64,000 nt of DNA from Pantoea dispersa (GTDB lineage Bacteria; Pseudomonadota; Gammaproteobacteria; Enterobacterales; Enterobacteriaceae). A program made the translations under genes and the position numbers. Below the pieces are notes generated by a model. That model had not been told where the DNA came from, did no database searches, and saw nothing but the letters and a program-made list of their open reading frames with translations. The DNA lies in assembly GCF_014155765.1 (NCBI RefSeq), contig NZ_SCKT01000007.1:107372-171371 (forward strand), read 5' to 3'. This document shows positions 35,479 through 46,983 of the stretch, piece by piece; positions within the stretch are counted from its first letter, which is position 1, and each line of letters begins with the position of its first letter.

Positions 35479-36741
35479 ATGATCAAATTACTGCTGCTGC
35501 TGGCCGGACGCGAGCTGCTGGTGCGTTATCGTCTGCTGATTTATGGCCTGGCGCTGTGCGGTGTGCTGCTGGCCGGCATGATTGTGGCGGACGTGCTGGT
35601 CGATGGGCATATCAATCTGTCGCTACAGGTGCTGGCGCTCTTACTGTCGCTGTCGCTGCTGTTTAACCTGCTGAGTGGCGAGGTGTCGCTGCAGCGCTGG
35701 CTCAATCTGCTGTTTTCCCTGATTTTTGTTGGCACGCTGCTGGCCGGCGCGCTGTGGCACGGTGACGAGAGGCAACTGAAGAAACTGCTGCTGACGGTGA
35801 TGGAAATCTGCCTGTTGTTTAACGGCCTGTTTCGCTGCCTGAGCGCGGCGCTGATTCAGCGTCAGCGCTGGGTGCGACATTTTATGCTGGGCTGCGGCGA
35901 GATGGTGCTGAGCGTGGTGCTGTTTTTCAATGACAACCTGCATACCTGCCTGTTGCTGGGCAGCTGGCTGGTACTGTTGCTGCTGTCGTTCAGCCTGACG
36001 GTATGGCGCGTCTGGCGCCAGTGGCAGCGCCTGCCGGCGGGTCAGTCCGTTACGCTGCTGCCGTGGTTTTGTCGCGGCCATCGTCATATCGCGCGGCTCC
36101 GGCCGTGGCAGCAGGCCCGCTTTCCGCCGGACGCTGCGGCATTTCCTCTCTGTGTCCACGTCTGGCAGGCGCAGTCTGAAGCCAGTCAACAGCCGAAGCG
36201 CTATGTGATTGACCGTTACATCGGCGTGATTAACGGTGAAGGGCACTTTTGTACCGGCCACGCGGCACTGAGCTTTGGCGAGCGCGGCTACATCAGCCTT
36301 TATCCGCAGCAGGAGATCGATCCGCAACCGCACGAGCTGCCGCGTCTGCTGCTGGCCGGACAGATTAACGATCGCCCCGGCCGTTTTCTCCCCTCGCTGG
36401 CGGCAGAGATTGCCGACTGGCGCAGCCCGGATTTAACCTTCAGTTTTCAGCACTACAACGGGCAGGCGCTCGCCAGCTACTGGCAGGCCAACCGTGGTGA
36501 CAGCCTGTATAATCTGACGGCAAAAAACTGTTCGACCACCGTGGTGGATGCGCTGGACGTGGCGTTTGAAGGCTATTACGGCCAGCGGCTGCAGCAGGTG
36601 TTTGCGCTGCTGTTGCAGCCGGCATTCTGGGGCGCCTGCGTGCTGCGCGAACGGGCAGAAATCATGACCTGGACGCCCGGCCTGGTCGCCGATTATGTGC
36701 GCCTGATGAAAAAGACGCTGGGTGCCTGTCCGGGCAGGTAA
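35479..36741 (+). CDS. Membrane protein with permuted papain-like (NlpC/P60-type) domain
   Basis: Not recognised as a named gene. The 420-residue product has about six transmembrane helices in residues 5-178, arranged like the HdeD/DUF308 group, and a soluble domain from about 215. In that domain H261 (CTGHAALSFG) precedes C351 (AKNCSTTVVDAL). That order is the mark of the circularly permuted NlpC/P60 or DUF4105-like thiol hydrolases. Activity could be peptidase, amidase or acyltransferase; none is shown. AGGAGG stands before ATG 35479; an earlier ATG frame at 35347 lacks a site. It sits between tex and greB, a slot empty in E. coli, with greB 53 bp after. Confidence 0.72.
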   Translation: MIKLLLLLAGRELLVRYRLLIYGLALCGVLLAGMIVADVLVDGHINLSLQVLALLLSLSLLFNLLSGEVSLQRWLNLLFSLIFVGTLLAGALWHGDERQLKKLLLTVMEICLLFNGLFRCLSAALIQRQRWVRHFMLGCGEMVLSVVLFFNDNLHTCLLLGSWLVLLLLSFSLTVWRVWRQWQRLPAGQSVTLLPWFCRGHRHIARLRPWQQARFPPDAAAFPLCVHVWQAQSEASQQPKRYVIDRYIGVINGEGHFCTGHAALSFGERGYISLYPQQEIDPQPHELPRLLLAGQINDRPGRFLPSLAAEIADWRSPDLTFSFQHYNGQALASYWQANRGDSLYNLTAKNCSTTVVDALDVAFEGYYGQRLQQVFALLLQPAFWGACVLRERAEIMTWTPGLVADYVRLMKKTLGACPGR

Positions 36742-36794
36742 GGCTTTGTGATAGCCTCTGTGCAGTGAACAGGGCTGTAACCACGAGTGAAGCG

Positions 36795-37301
36795 ATGAAA
36801 ACCCAACTGATTACCCGCGAAGGCTATAACAAGCTGCGTGCTGAGCACGACCATCTGTGGAATGAGAAGCGGCCGGAAATCACCCGCATTGTCTCCTGGG
36901 CCGCCAGCCTGGGCGATCGCTCTGAAAACGCCGATTACACCTATAACAAGCGCCTGCTGCGCCAGATCGATCGGCGCGTACGCTATCTGCGTAAATGCCT
37001 CGCCGAGCTAAAAATCGTTGATTATGCGCCGCAGCAGGAGGGCAAAGTGTTCTTCGGTGCCTGGGTGGAAGTAGAGAATGAGCAGGGCGACGTGAAGCGT
37101 TTTCGCATCGTCGGACCGGACGAGATCTATGGCGATACGGTGAAAGAGTACATCTCCATCGACTCGCCGATGGCGCGCGCGCTGATCAAAAAAGAGGTGG
37201 ATGACGAGGTGACGGTGAACACGCCGGAAGGACAGAAGGTGTGGTTTGTGAACCGCATTGAGTACGTCACGGAAAGTGAGGAAAAAAGAGGCGGAGAGTA
37301 A
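36795..37301 (+). CDS. greB: Transcription elongation factor GreB
   Basis: Stimulates the intrinsic RNA cleavage of backtracked RNA polymerase. The 168-residue protein has the N-terminal coiled coil with acidic tip (SLGDRSENADY) and the C-terminal FKBP-like domain (VFFGAWVEVENEQGD). E. coli GreB is about 158 residues; this one has a longer charged C terminus (ESEEKRGGE). Start 36795 gives the family N terminus MKTQLITREGY. Confidence 0.96.
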   Translation: MKTQLITREGYNKLRAEHDHLWNEKRPEITRIVSWAASLGDRSENADYTYNKRLLRQIDRRVRYLRKCLAELKIVDYAPQQEGKVFFGAWVEVENEQGDVKRFRIVGPDEIYGDTVKEYISIDSPMARALIKKEVDDEVTVNTPEGQKVWFVNRIEYVTESEEKRGGE

Positions 37302-37403
37302 TGGCCTGGTGAAACAAGCCGGGGCGCAACTTATTCTCCGCTGGCGAAAGGGCTGGCAGTATAAGAGGGGGAAGCGCCGCAGCCTTGCCGCGCCAGATAA
37401 GCG

Positions 37404-37646
37404 TTATTTGCCCGGCGTGGTCGCCGTGGTCGTTGAGGTGCTGCTGCCGCCGTGATCGCCGCCGCCCATGGTGGCCAGCGCGACGCCGAGCAGGGCTCCC
37501 ACCGCACCGATGCCGATAGCATCTGAATTACCTTTGGCCGTGGTCGACGCCTGTGCGCCGGCGGCTTCGCCCGCTGGCGTAGCGGCCTGAACCTGTGTGA
37601 GGCTGGTGAGTACCAGAGCGCTCAGCAGAACAACGGTTTTTTTCAT
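37404..37646 (-). CDS. YjbE-like small secreted glycine-rich protein
   Basis: An 80-residue protein with a clear signal peptide (MKKTVVLLSALVLTSLTQVQA, cleavage probably after QAA). The mature part is small and Ala/Gly/Thr-rich (AVGALLGVALATMGGGDHGGSS, then a threonine tail). The composition and motif resemble E. coli YjbE, the first gene of the yjbEFGH exopolysaccharide operon. Here it is alone, without yjbFGH, between greB and ompR. GTGGAGAAGAAAG precedes the ATG; an upstream start at 37661 would disturb the signal peptide. Function unknown. Confidence 0.7.
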   Translation of the reverse strand: MKKTVVLLSALVLTSLTQVQAATPAGEAAGAQASTTAKGNSDAIGIGAVGALLGVALATMGGGDHGGSSTSTTTATTPGK

Positions 37647-38156
37647 CTTTCTTCTCCACATGAACTCAGTAAGCAGGTGCCGATGCAGTGTCGGAGATCA
37701 TTTGCGCAGAGGAAAGGGGAGTTTACTGACTGATTTAAATCACTTTATTTAACATTGGCCTTATTTTGCGCGCGCACTGGCACTGTTCCGAGCGCGGATA
37801 CGCAGTGAGCGTCGAAAACGCGATATTTTATGCTGCTGAGCGCGGCCGCTGGCTTATCCAACAGGCGAAACTTAAGCCAAATGGCGCGCCCCGCCTGACG
37901 GCGGAAGCGGGACGGCCCGGCTGGACCACTCGCCGGCAGAAAACGCCGCTGATTTTCAGACAAGCGCTAAACGGCGTCAAAATCAGTCAGAAAAGCGCGA
38001 GCGGAGCCGCAGTTCGCGGTTAAAATTAAAGATAAGCTGCTGTTTAATATGCTTTGTAACAATTTCGGCTAGAATATAAACCATTAATGACTGTCACAGA
38101 CAGGCATCTTTTTTACACAATATCGGCTCAGGCAATGGCGCCTTTGGGAGTTGAAC
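37647..38156. promoter_or_regulatory. Region upstream of ompR
   Basis: A 510-bp gap between the divergent yjbE-like gene and ompR. An AT-rich block at 38030-38120 probably carries the ompR promoter: TTGTAA (38054), TAGAATATAAA (38070-38080), with imperfect spacing. The frame at 37766-38023 has no homology or ribosome site and is treated as noise. A second AT-rich patch at 37725-37765 may serve the minus-strand gene. Confidence 0.4.
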
Positions 38157-40231
<2,075 letters not shown>

Positions 40232-40245
40232 ATTTCCGCACCAAC

Positions 40246-40321
40246 CGTCGCGGCGCAATCTATTGCGCATCCATCAGCGATATTACCGCTGCAGGCATGC
40301 GCGATAAATCGCGCCGCGACG
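40246..40321. repeat. Paired palindromic repeat (GTCGCGGCGC type)
   Basis: CGTCGCGGCGCAATCTATTGCGC and its inverted partner GCGCGATAAATCGCGCCGCGACG bracket about 30 bp. The outer arms CGTCGCGGCGC pair exactly. Same design as 19601-19690; located between convergent envZ and pckA. Confidence 0.8.
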
Positions 40322-40337
40322 AAATGTGCCTTAGCTA

Positions 40338-40356
40338 AGCCGCCGTTGTGGCGGCT
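40338..40356 (-). terminator. Hairpin after pckA
   Basis: AGCCGCC / GGCGGCT stem with loop of five, 9 bp past the pckA stop. It lacks a T run on the minus strand, so termination strength is doubtful. Confidence 0.45.
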
Positions 40357-40364
40357 GGGCTACT

Positions 40365-41984
40365 TCACAGCTGCGGGCCGGCCTGCACCAGCGCTTTGCC
40401 GGCATCGTTGTCGGTGTACTTATCGAAATTGGTGATAAAGCGCTGCGCCAGCGCTTCGGCAGCCTGCTGCCAGGCGGCGGCGTCAGGCCAGCTGCGGCGC
40501 GGATCGAGAATGGCATCGTCCACCTGTGCCAGCGTGGTGGGCACCTGCAGATTAAACACCGGCAGCGTCACGGTCTCCGCTTCATCCAGCTCACCGGCCA
40601 GAATCGCGTTGATGATAGCGCGCGTGTCTTTCAGCGAAATGCGCTTGCCGCTGCCGTTCCAGCCGGTATTCACCAGATAGGCCTGCGCGCCGGACGCCTG
40701 CATACGTTTCACCAGCACATCCGAGTACTGCGTTGGATGCAGCGTCAGGAACGCCGCGCCAAAACAGGCGGAGAAGGTTGGGGTGGGCTGCGTCACACCG
40801 CGCTCGGTGCCGGCCAGCTTGGCGGTAAAGCCGGACAGGAAGTGGTACTGGGTTTGCTCTGGCGTCAGACGCGAAACCGGTGGCAATACGCCAAACGCGT
40901 CGGCGGTCAGGAAGATGACCTTCTTCGCGTGGCCCGCTTTCGACACCGGCTGCACGATGTTTTCGATGTGCTCGATCGGGTAAGACACGCGGGTGTTTTC
41001 CGTCTTGCTGGCGTCGGCGTAATCGACCGTGCCGTCGGCGCGCACCACCACGTTCTCCAGCAGCGCATCGCGGCGAATCGCGCGGTAAATCTCCGGCTCA
41101 GCCTGCTCTGACAGATTGATGGTTTTGGCGTAGCAGCCGCCTTCGAAGTTAAAGACGCCGTCGTCGTCCCAGCCGTGCTCATCATCGCCAATCAGCTGAC
41201 GATCCGGATCGGTAGAGAGCGTGGTTTTACCGGTACCGGACAGGCCAAAGAACACCGCCACGTCGCCCGCTTTGCCGACGTTGGCCGAGCAGTGCATTGA
41301 GGCGATACCCTTCAGCGGCAGCAGATAGTTCATGATGGCGAACAGGCCTTTTTTCATCTCGCCGCCGTACCAGGTGCCGCCGATCAGCTGCATGCGTTCG
41401 GTCAGGTTAAAGGCGACAAAATTCTCGGAATGCAGCCCCTGCGCCTGCCAGTCCGGATTGGTGCACTGCGCTGCGTTCATCACCACGAAATCCGGCGTAA
41501 ACTCAGCCAGTTCGGCTTCAGTCGGACGGATAAACATGTTTTTGACGAAATGCGCCTGCCACGCCACTTCCATCACGAAACGCACGCTGAGGCGGGTGTC
41601 CGGGTTGGCGCCGCAGAAGGCGTCAATCACAAACAGACGCTTGCCGGAAAGCTGTTGCGTGCAGCGATCTTTCAGCGCCTGCCAGGTTTCCTGTGACAGC
41701 GGCTGGTTGTCGTTCTTGCCGTTGCCAACATCGTTCCACCACAGCGTGTCACGCGTGGTGTCATCCCGCACGATGTATTTATCTTTCGGCGAACGTCCGG
41801 TGAAGATGCCGGTATCCACGGCAATGGCACCGCTCTGCGTCAGGGTGCCGCGCGCGTAACCTTCCAGCTCCGGGCGGGTTTCTTCCTGAAATAACGTGGC
41901 GTAATCAGGGTTGTACACCACCTCGGTGGTGCCGCTAATTCCGAGCGTTTCGAGGTCTTGCGATGTCAGGCCGTTAACGCGCAT
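40365..41984 (-). CDS. pckA: ATP-dependent phosphoenolpyruvate carboxykinase PckA
   Basis: Converts oxaloacetate and ATP to phosphoenolpyruvate, CO2 and ADP, the entry to gluconeogenesis. The 539-residue enzyme has the kinase-1a loop [16 protein letters not shown], the metal-binding [21 protein letters not shown] segment split over positions about 270-290, and [11 protein letters not shown] near the N terminus. GGAGCAGTCAC precedes the ATG. In E. coli yhgE lies between pckA and hslO; here only 270 bp separate them. Confidence 0.97.
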   Translation of the reverse strand: MRVNGLTSQDLETLGISGTTEVVYNPDYATLFQEETRPELEGYARGTLTQSGAIAVDTGIFTGRSPKDKYIVRDDTTRDTLWWNDVGNGKNDNQPLSQETWQALKDRCTQQLSGKRLFVIDAFCGANPDTRLSVRFVMEVAWQAHFVKNMFIRPTEAELAEFTPDFVVMNAAQCTNPDWQAQGLHSENFVAFNLTERMQLIGGTWYGGEMKKGLFAIMNYLLPLKGIASMHCSANVGKAGDVAVFFGLSGTGKTTLSTDPDRQLIGDDEHGWDDDGVFNFEGGCYAKTINLSEQAEPEIYRAIRRDALLENVVVRADGTVDYADASKTENTRVSYPIEHIENIVQPVSKAGHAKKVIFLTADAFGVLPPVSRLTPEQTQYHFLSGFTAKLAGTERGVTQPTPTFSACFGAAFLTLHPTQYSDVLVKRMQASGAQAYLVNTGWNGSGKRISLKDTRAIINAILAGELDEAETVTLPVFNLQVPTTLAQVDDAILDPRRSWPDAAAWQQAAEALAQRFITNFDKYTDNDAGKALVQAGPQL

Positions 41985-42254
41985 GTGACTGCTCCTTAAA
42001 TCGGTACTTCATGGCATTTTTTATGAGGGTTTCTGCGTCCTGCTGCGCATAGCCGCACAGGGCAGATCGCGCGCAGTGTACACGTCTGAGCGAGGTGGAA
42101 AAGTGAAGAGAGTTAAAAATGCGAGCTGGAACGTGACAAGTAGAGAAATCTGCCACTTATGAAACTAAAGTTAGCGTAAATTAGTTAATTTCCGTGAAAA
42201 ATCATAGCGCTACGCCGGCGGAAAATACGGGCGGCGTCACCGCCCGTTTGCTGA
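41985..42254. other. hslO-pckA intergenic region
   Basis: A 270-bp gap holding the hslO terminator on its right and the pckA promoter on its left. It is AT-rich near 42100-42200. No gene remnant of yhgE could be recognised. Confidence 0.5.
42222..42247 (-). terminator. Terminator of hslO
   Basis: ACGGGCGG / CCGCCCGT stem, loop of five, followed by ATTTTC on the minus strand just after the hslO stop. Confidence 0.75.
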
Positions 42255-43127
42255 TTAATGCAGTTGATCGCTATTGCCGGAGGGAGCGTTACGAATAGCA
42301 GCAATATCCACGGCGTCGTACACATAGTGCGTGCCGCAGTAGTCGCAGTGCATATCGATTTTGCCGTCTTCGACCAGAATCTCATCCACTTCCTCTGGCG
42401 GCAGCGTTTTCAGCACTTCACCGCAGCGTTCGCGCGAGCAGGTGCATTTGAAGCTGACCGGCGCCGGATCGTAAACCGTGGCTTCTTCCTGATGATAGAG
42501 ACGCCACAGTACGTCAGTCGCGGGCAGCTCAATCAGCTCTTCGCTCTTCACGGTTTCGGTTAACGTGGCCAGATGGTTAAAGTCATCCAGGTTGGGCTCC
42601 TGCGCGGGCAGCACCTGCAGCAGAATACCGGCTGCGCCTTTCTCGCTGGTGCGAATGAACAGGCGGGTTGGCAACTGCTCGGAACGCATGAAGTAATCTT
42701 CCAGACAGCCCGCCAGCGTATCGGCTTCCAGGCCGACCACGCCCTGATAGCGCTCGCCTTTCTCAGGCGAAATGGTGATCACCAGATAGCCGTTACCCAC
42801 CATCTGCTTCAGGCTGCTGCCGGCGGCAATCTCCGCATCCTCTTTCAGGCGCGCCACGCCGCGCAGCTCCTGGCGGTTATTTCCGTTGATCACCGCCATG
42901 CTCAGCGGGCCATCGCCCTGCAGCTGCACGGTGATGTCGCCGTCAAATTTCAGCGTGGCGGTGAGCAGGCTGGTGGCGACCAGCAGTTCGCCCAGCAGCG
43001 TTTTGACCGGCTCGGCGTAGTCGTGGTTCTGCACGATGTCGCGCCAGGTTTGAGATGCGTTGACCAGCTCGCCGCGCACGGCGACGTTTTCAAACAGGTA
43101 ACGATGCAGTTGATCTTGAACAGACAT
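42255..43127 (-). CDS. hslO: Redox-regulated chaperone Hsp33
   Basis: Holdase chaperone activated by oxidation. The 290-residue protein has the zinc-binding cysteines at the C terminus in CTCSRERC and CDYC (CxC and CxxC), released as disulfides under oxidative stress. The N-terminal substrate-binding core includes [14 protein letters not shown]. Start 43127 ([12 protein letters not shown]) was chosen; an 11-residue extension was rejected. Follows hslR by 25 bp. Confidence 0.97.
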   Translation of the reverse strand: MSVQDQLHRYLFENVAVRGELVNASQTWRDIVQNHDYAEPVKTLLGELLVATSLLTATLKFDGDITVQLQGDGPLSMAVINGNNRQELRGVARLKEDAEIAAGSSLKQMVGNGYLVITISPEKGERYQGVVGLEADTLAGCLEDYFMRSEQLPTRLFIRTSEKGAAGILLQVLPAQEPNLDDFNHLATLTETVKSEELIELPATDVLWRLYHQEEATVYDPAPVSFKCTCSRERCGEVLKTLPPEEVDEILVEDGKIDMHCDYCGTHYVYDAVDIAAIRNAPSGNSDQLH

Positions 43128-43152
43128 AAGGTTTCTCTCGTGGGGGCGCGAG

Positions 43153-43554
43153 TTATTCATCGCCCGACAATTTAAATTTCAGCAGATCGCGGCGCTCTTT
43201 TTTATCCGGGCGACGATCGGGATGCGGCATGGTCAGGGCATTCATTTTGCGCGCCAGCGCGTTCTTTTCGCGCTTTTCGATGCTGGCGGCCGTCTCCGTG
43301 TACATCTGCTGCGCTTCGCTGGCCGGACGCCGCTGGTCGCCGATGGCGGTAATGATTACCGTGCGCTCATCGTTGCCCTGACGCAGCGTCAGCTCGGCCT
43401 GCAGTTCGACCACTTTGCCCGGTTTGCTGCGCTGGCCGTTGTAATGCACTTTGCCGCCTTCAATCATGTCGCGAGCCAGCGCGCGGGTTTTATAGAAGCG
43501 CGCGGCCCACAGCCATTTATCAAGGCGGACGCCTTCACTGGTTTTCTCTTTCAT
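43153..43554 (-). CDS. hslR: Ribosome-associated heat shock protein Hsp15
   Basis: S4-domain RNA-binding protein that binds stalled 50S subunits carrying nascent chains. The 133 residues begin [20 protein letters not shown], the S4 fold ([24 protein letters not shown]) runs to about residue 60, and a basic tail follows. Start 43554 has GCAGGAGCCGCA in front; the longer frame to 43668 lacks homology. In E. coli yrfG lies directly upstream; it is missing here. Confidence 0.96.
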   Translation of the reverse strand: MKEKTSEGVRLDKWLWAARFYKTRALARDMIEGGKVHYNGQRSKPGKVVELQAELTLRQGNDERTVIITAIGDQRRPASEAQQMYTETAASIEKREKNALARKMNALTMPHPDRRPDKKERRDLLKFKLSGDE

Positions 43555-43749
43555 TGCGGCTCCTGCTGTTACGCTGCGTCGCGCCGTTTGGCGATCGGTC
43601 GCACACGGTCGCATGACGCCGGAAAGATGGATCGGGCCGGTGCCGGATACCCAAAGGTATGGGTACAACGTGATAAATCAAGGGCGAGGTACCGTTGCGG
43701 ACTGCCGATCCATCGCCAATCCCTTAAGCGTAATCGGCATTTTGTTTTC

Positions 43750-43768
43750 CGCCCTGAAAAACAGGGCG
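43750..43768 (-). terminator. Hairpin after igaA
   Basis: CGCCCTG / CAGGGCG stem with loop of five A/T bases, 26 bp past the igaA stop. Only a weak A-rich run (GAAAACAAAA) follows on the minus strand, so it is a poor terminator. The gap 43555-43793 holds nothing else recognisable. Confidence 0.4.
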
Positions 43769-43793
43769 ACAGGGTAGCACAGAAGGCGGAGGG

Positions 43794-45935
43794 TCAGAAC
43801 AGCGAGCGCACGCTCTGCATAGTGCTGAGGTTGTGGTTAAAGCACTTGTCGTAATACTGCTGAATCTGCGCCATACGCAGGCGGTTGCGGTGGATGCGGC
43901 GCAGCGCCAGCAGGCCGTTGCTGACGGCGCTGACAATCAGCACCAGCATCAGCAGCGCGGTGCCCAGATAGCGCCACTGCGCCATGGCGTCGGGCTCGTT
44001 GTGCAGGGCGATATGGCGCGTGCCGTTGGCATCGGTGGTAATGCTGGTAATGATACCGCTGGCGGCAAATGGCGTGTGCAGCAGCATGCCGGACAGGCGC
44101 TGCAGTTCGTGCCACTGCGCTGGGGCGTCGAGATCGAACAGCGCCACCGACGGCTGCGGCTGGTTCACCATCTGCCGGCCTTCATCGCTAATGATCAGGA
44201 ATCCGCCCGGCGGCGGGCTGTTAAGGGTTTCCGCCGCGCGACGCGTCTCCCGCGAGAAGAAGGTCGAGGTGGCGGTGTTCACCAGATTCTCCAGCGCTTC
44301 GGCGCTAACCGGGCGCAGCAGCACGTTCATGCCGTTGAGCTTGCCGGAATCCGCACGGTGAATCAGCGTATCCCAGTCTTTCGCATTACCGAGGTTGACC
44401 AGCGCATTTTTCAGGCGCACGCAGTCCTGCTGCTGGCTGCACAGCTGCTGGGTTTTCAGCACCAGGTCGGAGAAATCATCCAGCAGGATCATGCCTGATT
44501 TCTGAATCGCCGACGCCAGCTGCGGGTTCAGTTTCGGGTCGGTGTTGGTTTCCGGATGCAGCTGCTGCGTGGTGGTCTCCAGCAGCGCGGCGGCTTTGTC
44601 GATGATGTCGGACTGCGGCAGCGGCAGCGGCGCAGCGTTGTTCCAGTAAATCGCCGAGCAGTCGAACGGCATGTAGCCGTAGCTGCGGTTGCTCTGGTAA
44701 TTGCCCGGAACCGAGCACATGCCGGTGCCGCTCACTTTCAGGCTATCGCCAATGTGCAGCGGCAGGGCAGTGAGTTTATCGACGCTGTTCACTTCCACGC
44801 TCTCAGTCCCTTTTAGCCAGGCGAGGCTGAGTTTGATCGGCATGCTGAGCGGAATCCAGCTCACCAGCATCACCAGTACCAGCAGCGAACCGCACGCCAG
44901 CACCAGGTTTTTACGCCAGCGCTGTACCGGGAAGTTGCGGACTTCATCCTGCAGCGACAGGAAGCGCCCCTGGCGTACCACCTGACGATTCAGGTAGATA
45001 TCCACATCTGTCACCTGGCCCAGGTCGTGCGCCACATAAGGCTGCCAGTGTGCCGGATAGATTAAGTCGATGATGCCGAGCGAGATGTTGCTCTGCTCCT
45101 GATTGGATTCGCCAAACAGGCCCCAGCGCTTCGGTGCACCGCGCAGACAGTGCACATCGCGCAGCCCTTTTTCACCGGGGAATCGATACATAAACCACAG
45201 GCTGACAGCGACGATCGCGCCGGCGGGCAGCGCAATCCACAGCATCAGGCTGCCGGGCAGTACCAGGCTGAGGAAAAACAGCAGGAAGGCGCAGCAAATG
45301 GCGCTCGCTTCACGCGTGCCGTCGGCGCGCGACAGCTGATACTCTTCCGGCGACTCTTTGCGCACCTGCAGCAGCTCGACGTTTTCGCTCTCCTCTTTAC
45401 GAATCGAAGCGTTGGTCGACATCGGCCGCACCAGCGGCGGTAGCGCCGGTTGTTCCACCGCATAGTTCACCAGCGAGTGGCCGTTGAGCGAGATCACCAG
45501 CGGCAGGGTCTGGGTACGGATCAGCTCGACGTAGTTTTCTTCAGCGATGTACTGCTCCCACAGCGGCGGCAGATGCACCTCGACTTCATCCAGGTAGTAG
45601 CGCCATTTGTGGGGATCGTCAGTGGAGAGGCCGTAACGGGTGATGGAGCGGGTAACGGGATAAACATTATTGCTCTGTGCGGTCAGCGCCAGCGCTTCGG
45701 GTTCCCGTGACGATCGGGTCGATCGCCCGCCGCTGTGCTGACGCGCTTTACCCAGCGACGCAATATACTTCTCAACGGCAGCGCGTTCTTCATCGGTGAG
45801 TTTACGGCAGGGCGGACTGATAAACGGCAGTGGTTTCGCCAACGGCGGACGATGCCGCATAGCGTACCAGTAGCCGATTCCGGCCACTAACGAACAGGCC
45901 AGCATGACAGCCAGAATGACGATAAGAGTGCTCAT
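43794..45935 (-). CDS. igaA: IgaA family repressor of the Rcs phosphorelay
   Basis: Inner-membrane protein that restrains the Rcs envelope-stress system by contacting RcsD. The 713-residue protein (family usual size about 710) has an N-terminal transmembrane helix, a cytoplasmic domain, a central hydrophobic pair (about residues 210-252), another helix near 340, a large periplasmic domain with cysteines (GTGMCSVPGN, PFDCSAIY, QLCSQQQDC) and a last helix near 655. Homologous to Proteus UmoB and E. coli YrfF. Essential in some enterobacteria because Rcs becomes over-active without it. Confidence 0.95.
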   Translation of the reverse strand: MSTLIVILAVMLACSLVAGIGYWYAMRHRPPLAKPLPFISPPCRKLTDEERAAVEKYIASLGKARQHSGGRSTRSSREPEALALTAQSNNVYPVTRSITRYGLSTDDPHKWRYYLDEVEVHLPPLWEQYIAEENYVELIRTQTLPLVISLNGHSLVNYAVEQPALPPLVRPMSTNASIRKEESENVELLQVRKESPEEYQLSRADGTREASAICCAFLLFFLSLVLPGSLMLWIALPAGAIVAVSLWFMYRFPGEKGLRDVHCLRGAPKRWGLFGESNQEQSNISLGIIDLIYPAHWQPYVAHDLGQVTDVDIYLNRQVVRQGRFLSLQDEVRNFPVQRWRKNLVLACGSLLVLVMLVSWIPLSMPIKLSLAWLKGTESVEVNSVDKLTALPLHIGDSLKVSGTGMCSVPGNYQSNRSYGYMPFDCSAIYWNNAAPLPLPQSDIIDKAAALLETTTQQLHPETNTDPKLNPQLASAIQKSGMILLDDFSDLVLKTQQLCSQQQDCVRLKNALVNLGNAKDWDTLIHRADSGKLNGMNVLLRPVSAEALENLVNTATSTFFSRETRRAAETLNSPPPGGFLIISDEGRQMVNQPQPSVALFDLDAPAQWHELQRLSGMLLHTPFAASGIITSITTDANGTRHIALHNEPDAMAQWRYLGTALLMLVLIVSAVSNGLLALRRIHRNRLRMAQIQQYYDKCFNHNLSTMQSVRSLF

Positions 45936-46333
45936 GCTTTGCTCAATCCAGCCAAAAAACTGCCGTCACGTTTACGATGTGCTCCCGGTAAAACCTGCAA
46001 TACGAGTCAATTTTGGCGAGCAGAAGTCATTCTGACAAGAGGCAAATGAAACAAAATACCGCGCAAAATCATTGTATTATAAATTTGTTAGATTATTCCT
46101 TAACGGGATGGTACTCACAAGTCCCTCAATTAAACATCGGTATTATCCGAATTTGCTGCTACCCCGTTGACTTATTGTGAAAATCTTACTGTGCAGATAA
46201 CAAGAAGTTGTTAGCGGCAGCGAACAAATGTATGTCACCATGATTGACCCGCGCTGCGTGTCGCACAATGCCGCGGGCTTCGGTATGCTGACGTCATCGC
46301 GTTTCACAAGGCTGTGCTAAGTTTGAGGCTGAT
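45936..46333. promoter_or_regulatory. igaA-nudE divergent region
   Basis: A 398-bp gene-free gap, AT-rich at 46010-46230. On the minus strand TATAAT (46076-46081) with TTAAGG 16 bp upstream could be the igaA promoter. On the plus strand TTGACT at about 46167 may be the -35 of nudE, with no good -10. No other feature seen. Confidence 0.35.
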
Positions 46334-46900
46334 ATGACCACTCCCCTGAAAAAACCTGACATCCTCAACGTGGAAGCGGTGGCCCGCTCCCGCCTGTTTA
46401 CCATCGAAGCGGTTGATCTCGCCTTCAGCAACGGTGCGCGTCGCGTCTATGAGCGCATGAAGCCCTCCGATCGTGAAGCGGTGATGATTGTGCCGATCAT
46501 TGGCGATGACGTGATCCTGATCCAGGAGTACGCCGTCGGACTGGAAACCTATGAGCTGGGCTTCCCGAAAGGTTTAATCGATCCTGGTGAAAGCGCTTTT
46601 GAAGCCGCCAACCGTGAGCTAAAAGAAGAAGTGGGCTTTGGCGCGCATCAGCTGGAAGCGCTGGGCAAACTCACCATGGCGCCGTCCTATTTCTCCAGCA
46701 AGATGAATATCGTGGTAGCTGAAGGGTTGTACGAAGAGAAGCTGGAAGGGGATGAGCCGGAGCCGCTGATTGTACGCCGCTGGCCGCTCAGCAATCTGCT
46801 GGCGCTGCTGGAAGAGCCGGATTTTCGCGAGGCGCGTAACGTCAGCGCGCTGTTTATGGTGCGTGAGTGGCTGGTGAAGCAGGGGCGGTTGAGTTATTGA
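46334..46900 (+). CDS. nudE: ADP compounds hydrolase NudE
   Basis: Nudix hydrolase acting on ADP-ribose, NADH and diadenosine polyphosphates. The 188-residue protein has the complete Nudix box GLIDPGESAFEAANRELKEEVGF (about residues 80-102) with catalytic REL-EE glutamates. Conserved neighbour of mrcA and igaA. Ends at a bidirectional terminator. Confidence 0.96.
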   Translation: MTTPLKKPDILNVEAVARSRLFTIEAVDLAFSNGARRVYERMKPSDREAVMIVPIIGDDVILIQEYAVGLETYELGFPKGLIDPGESAFEAANRELKEEVGFGAHQLEALGKLTMAPSYFSSKMNIVVAEGLYEEKLEGDEPEPLIVRRWPLSNLLALLEEPDFREARNVSALFMVREWLVKQGRLSY

Positions 46901-46951
46901 GGACACCTGGCGGCGCAATAAAAGGCGCGGAAAGTCGCACGGGGTAAAAAC

Positions 46952-46981
46952 AAAAAGCCGGGGATTTCCCCCGGCTTTTTT
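46952..46981. terminator. Bidirectional terminator between nudE and mrcA
   Basis: AAAAAGCCGGGG, loop ATTT, then CCCCCGGCTTTTTT: strong stem with T runs in both directions between convergent genes. Confidence 0.95.
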
Positions 46982-46983
46982 GA

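Noticed and set aside
37766-38023. 85-codon plus-strand frame upstream of ompR
   Set aside because: No ribosome site or similarity; basic, low-quality composition typical of noise.
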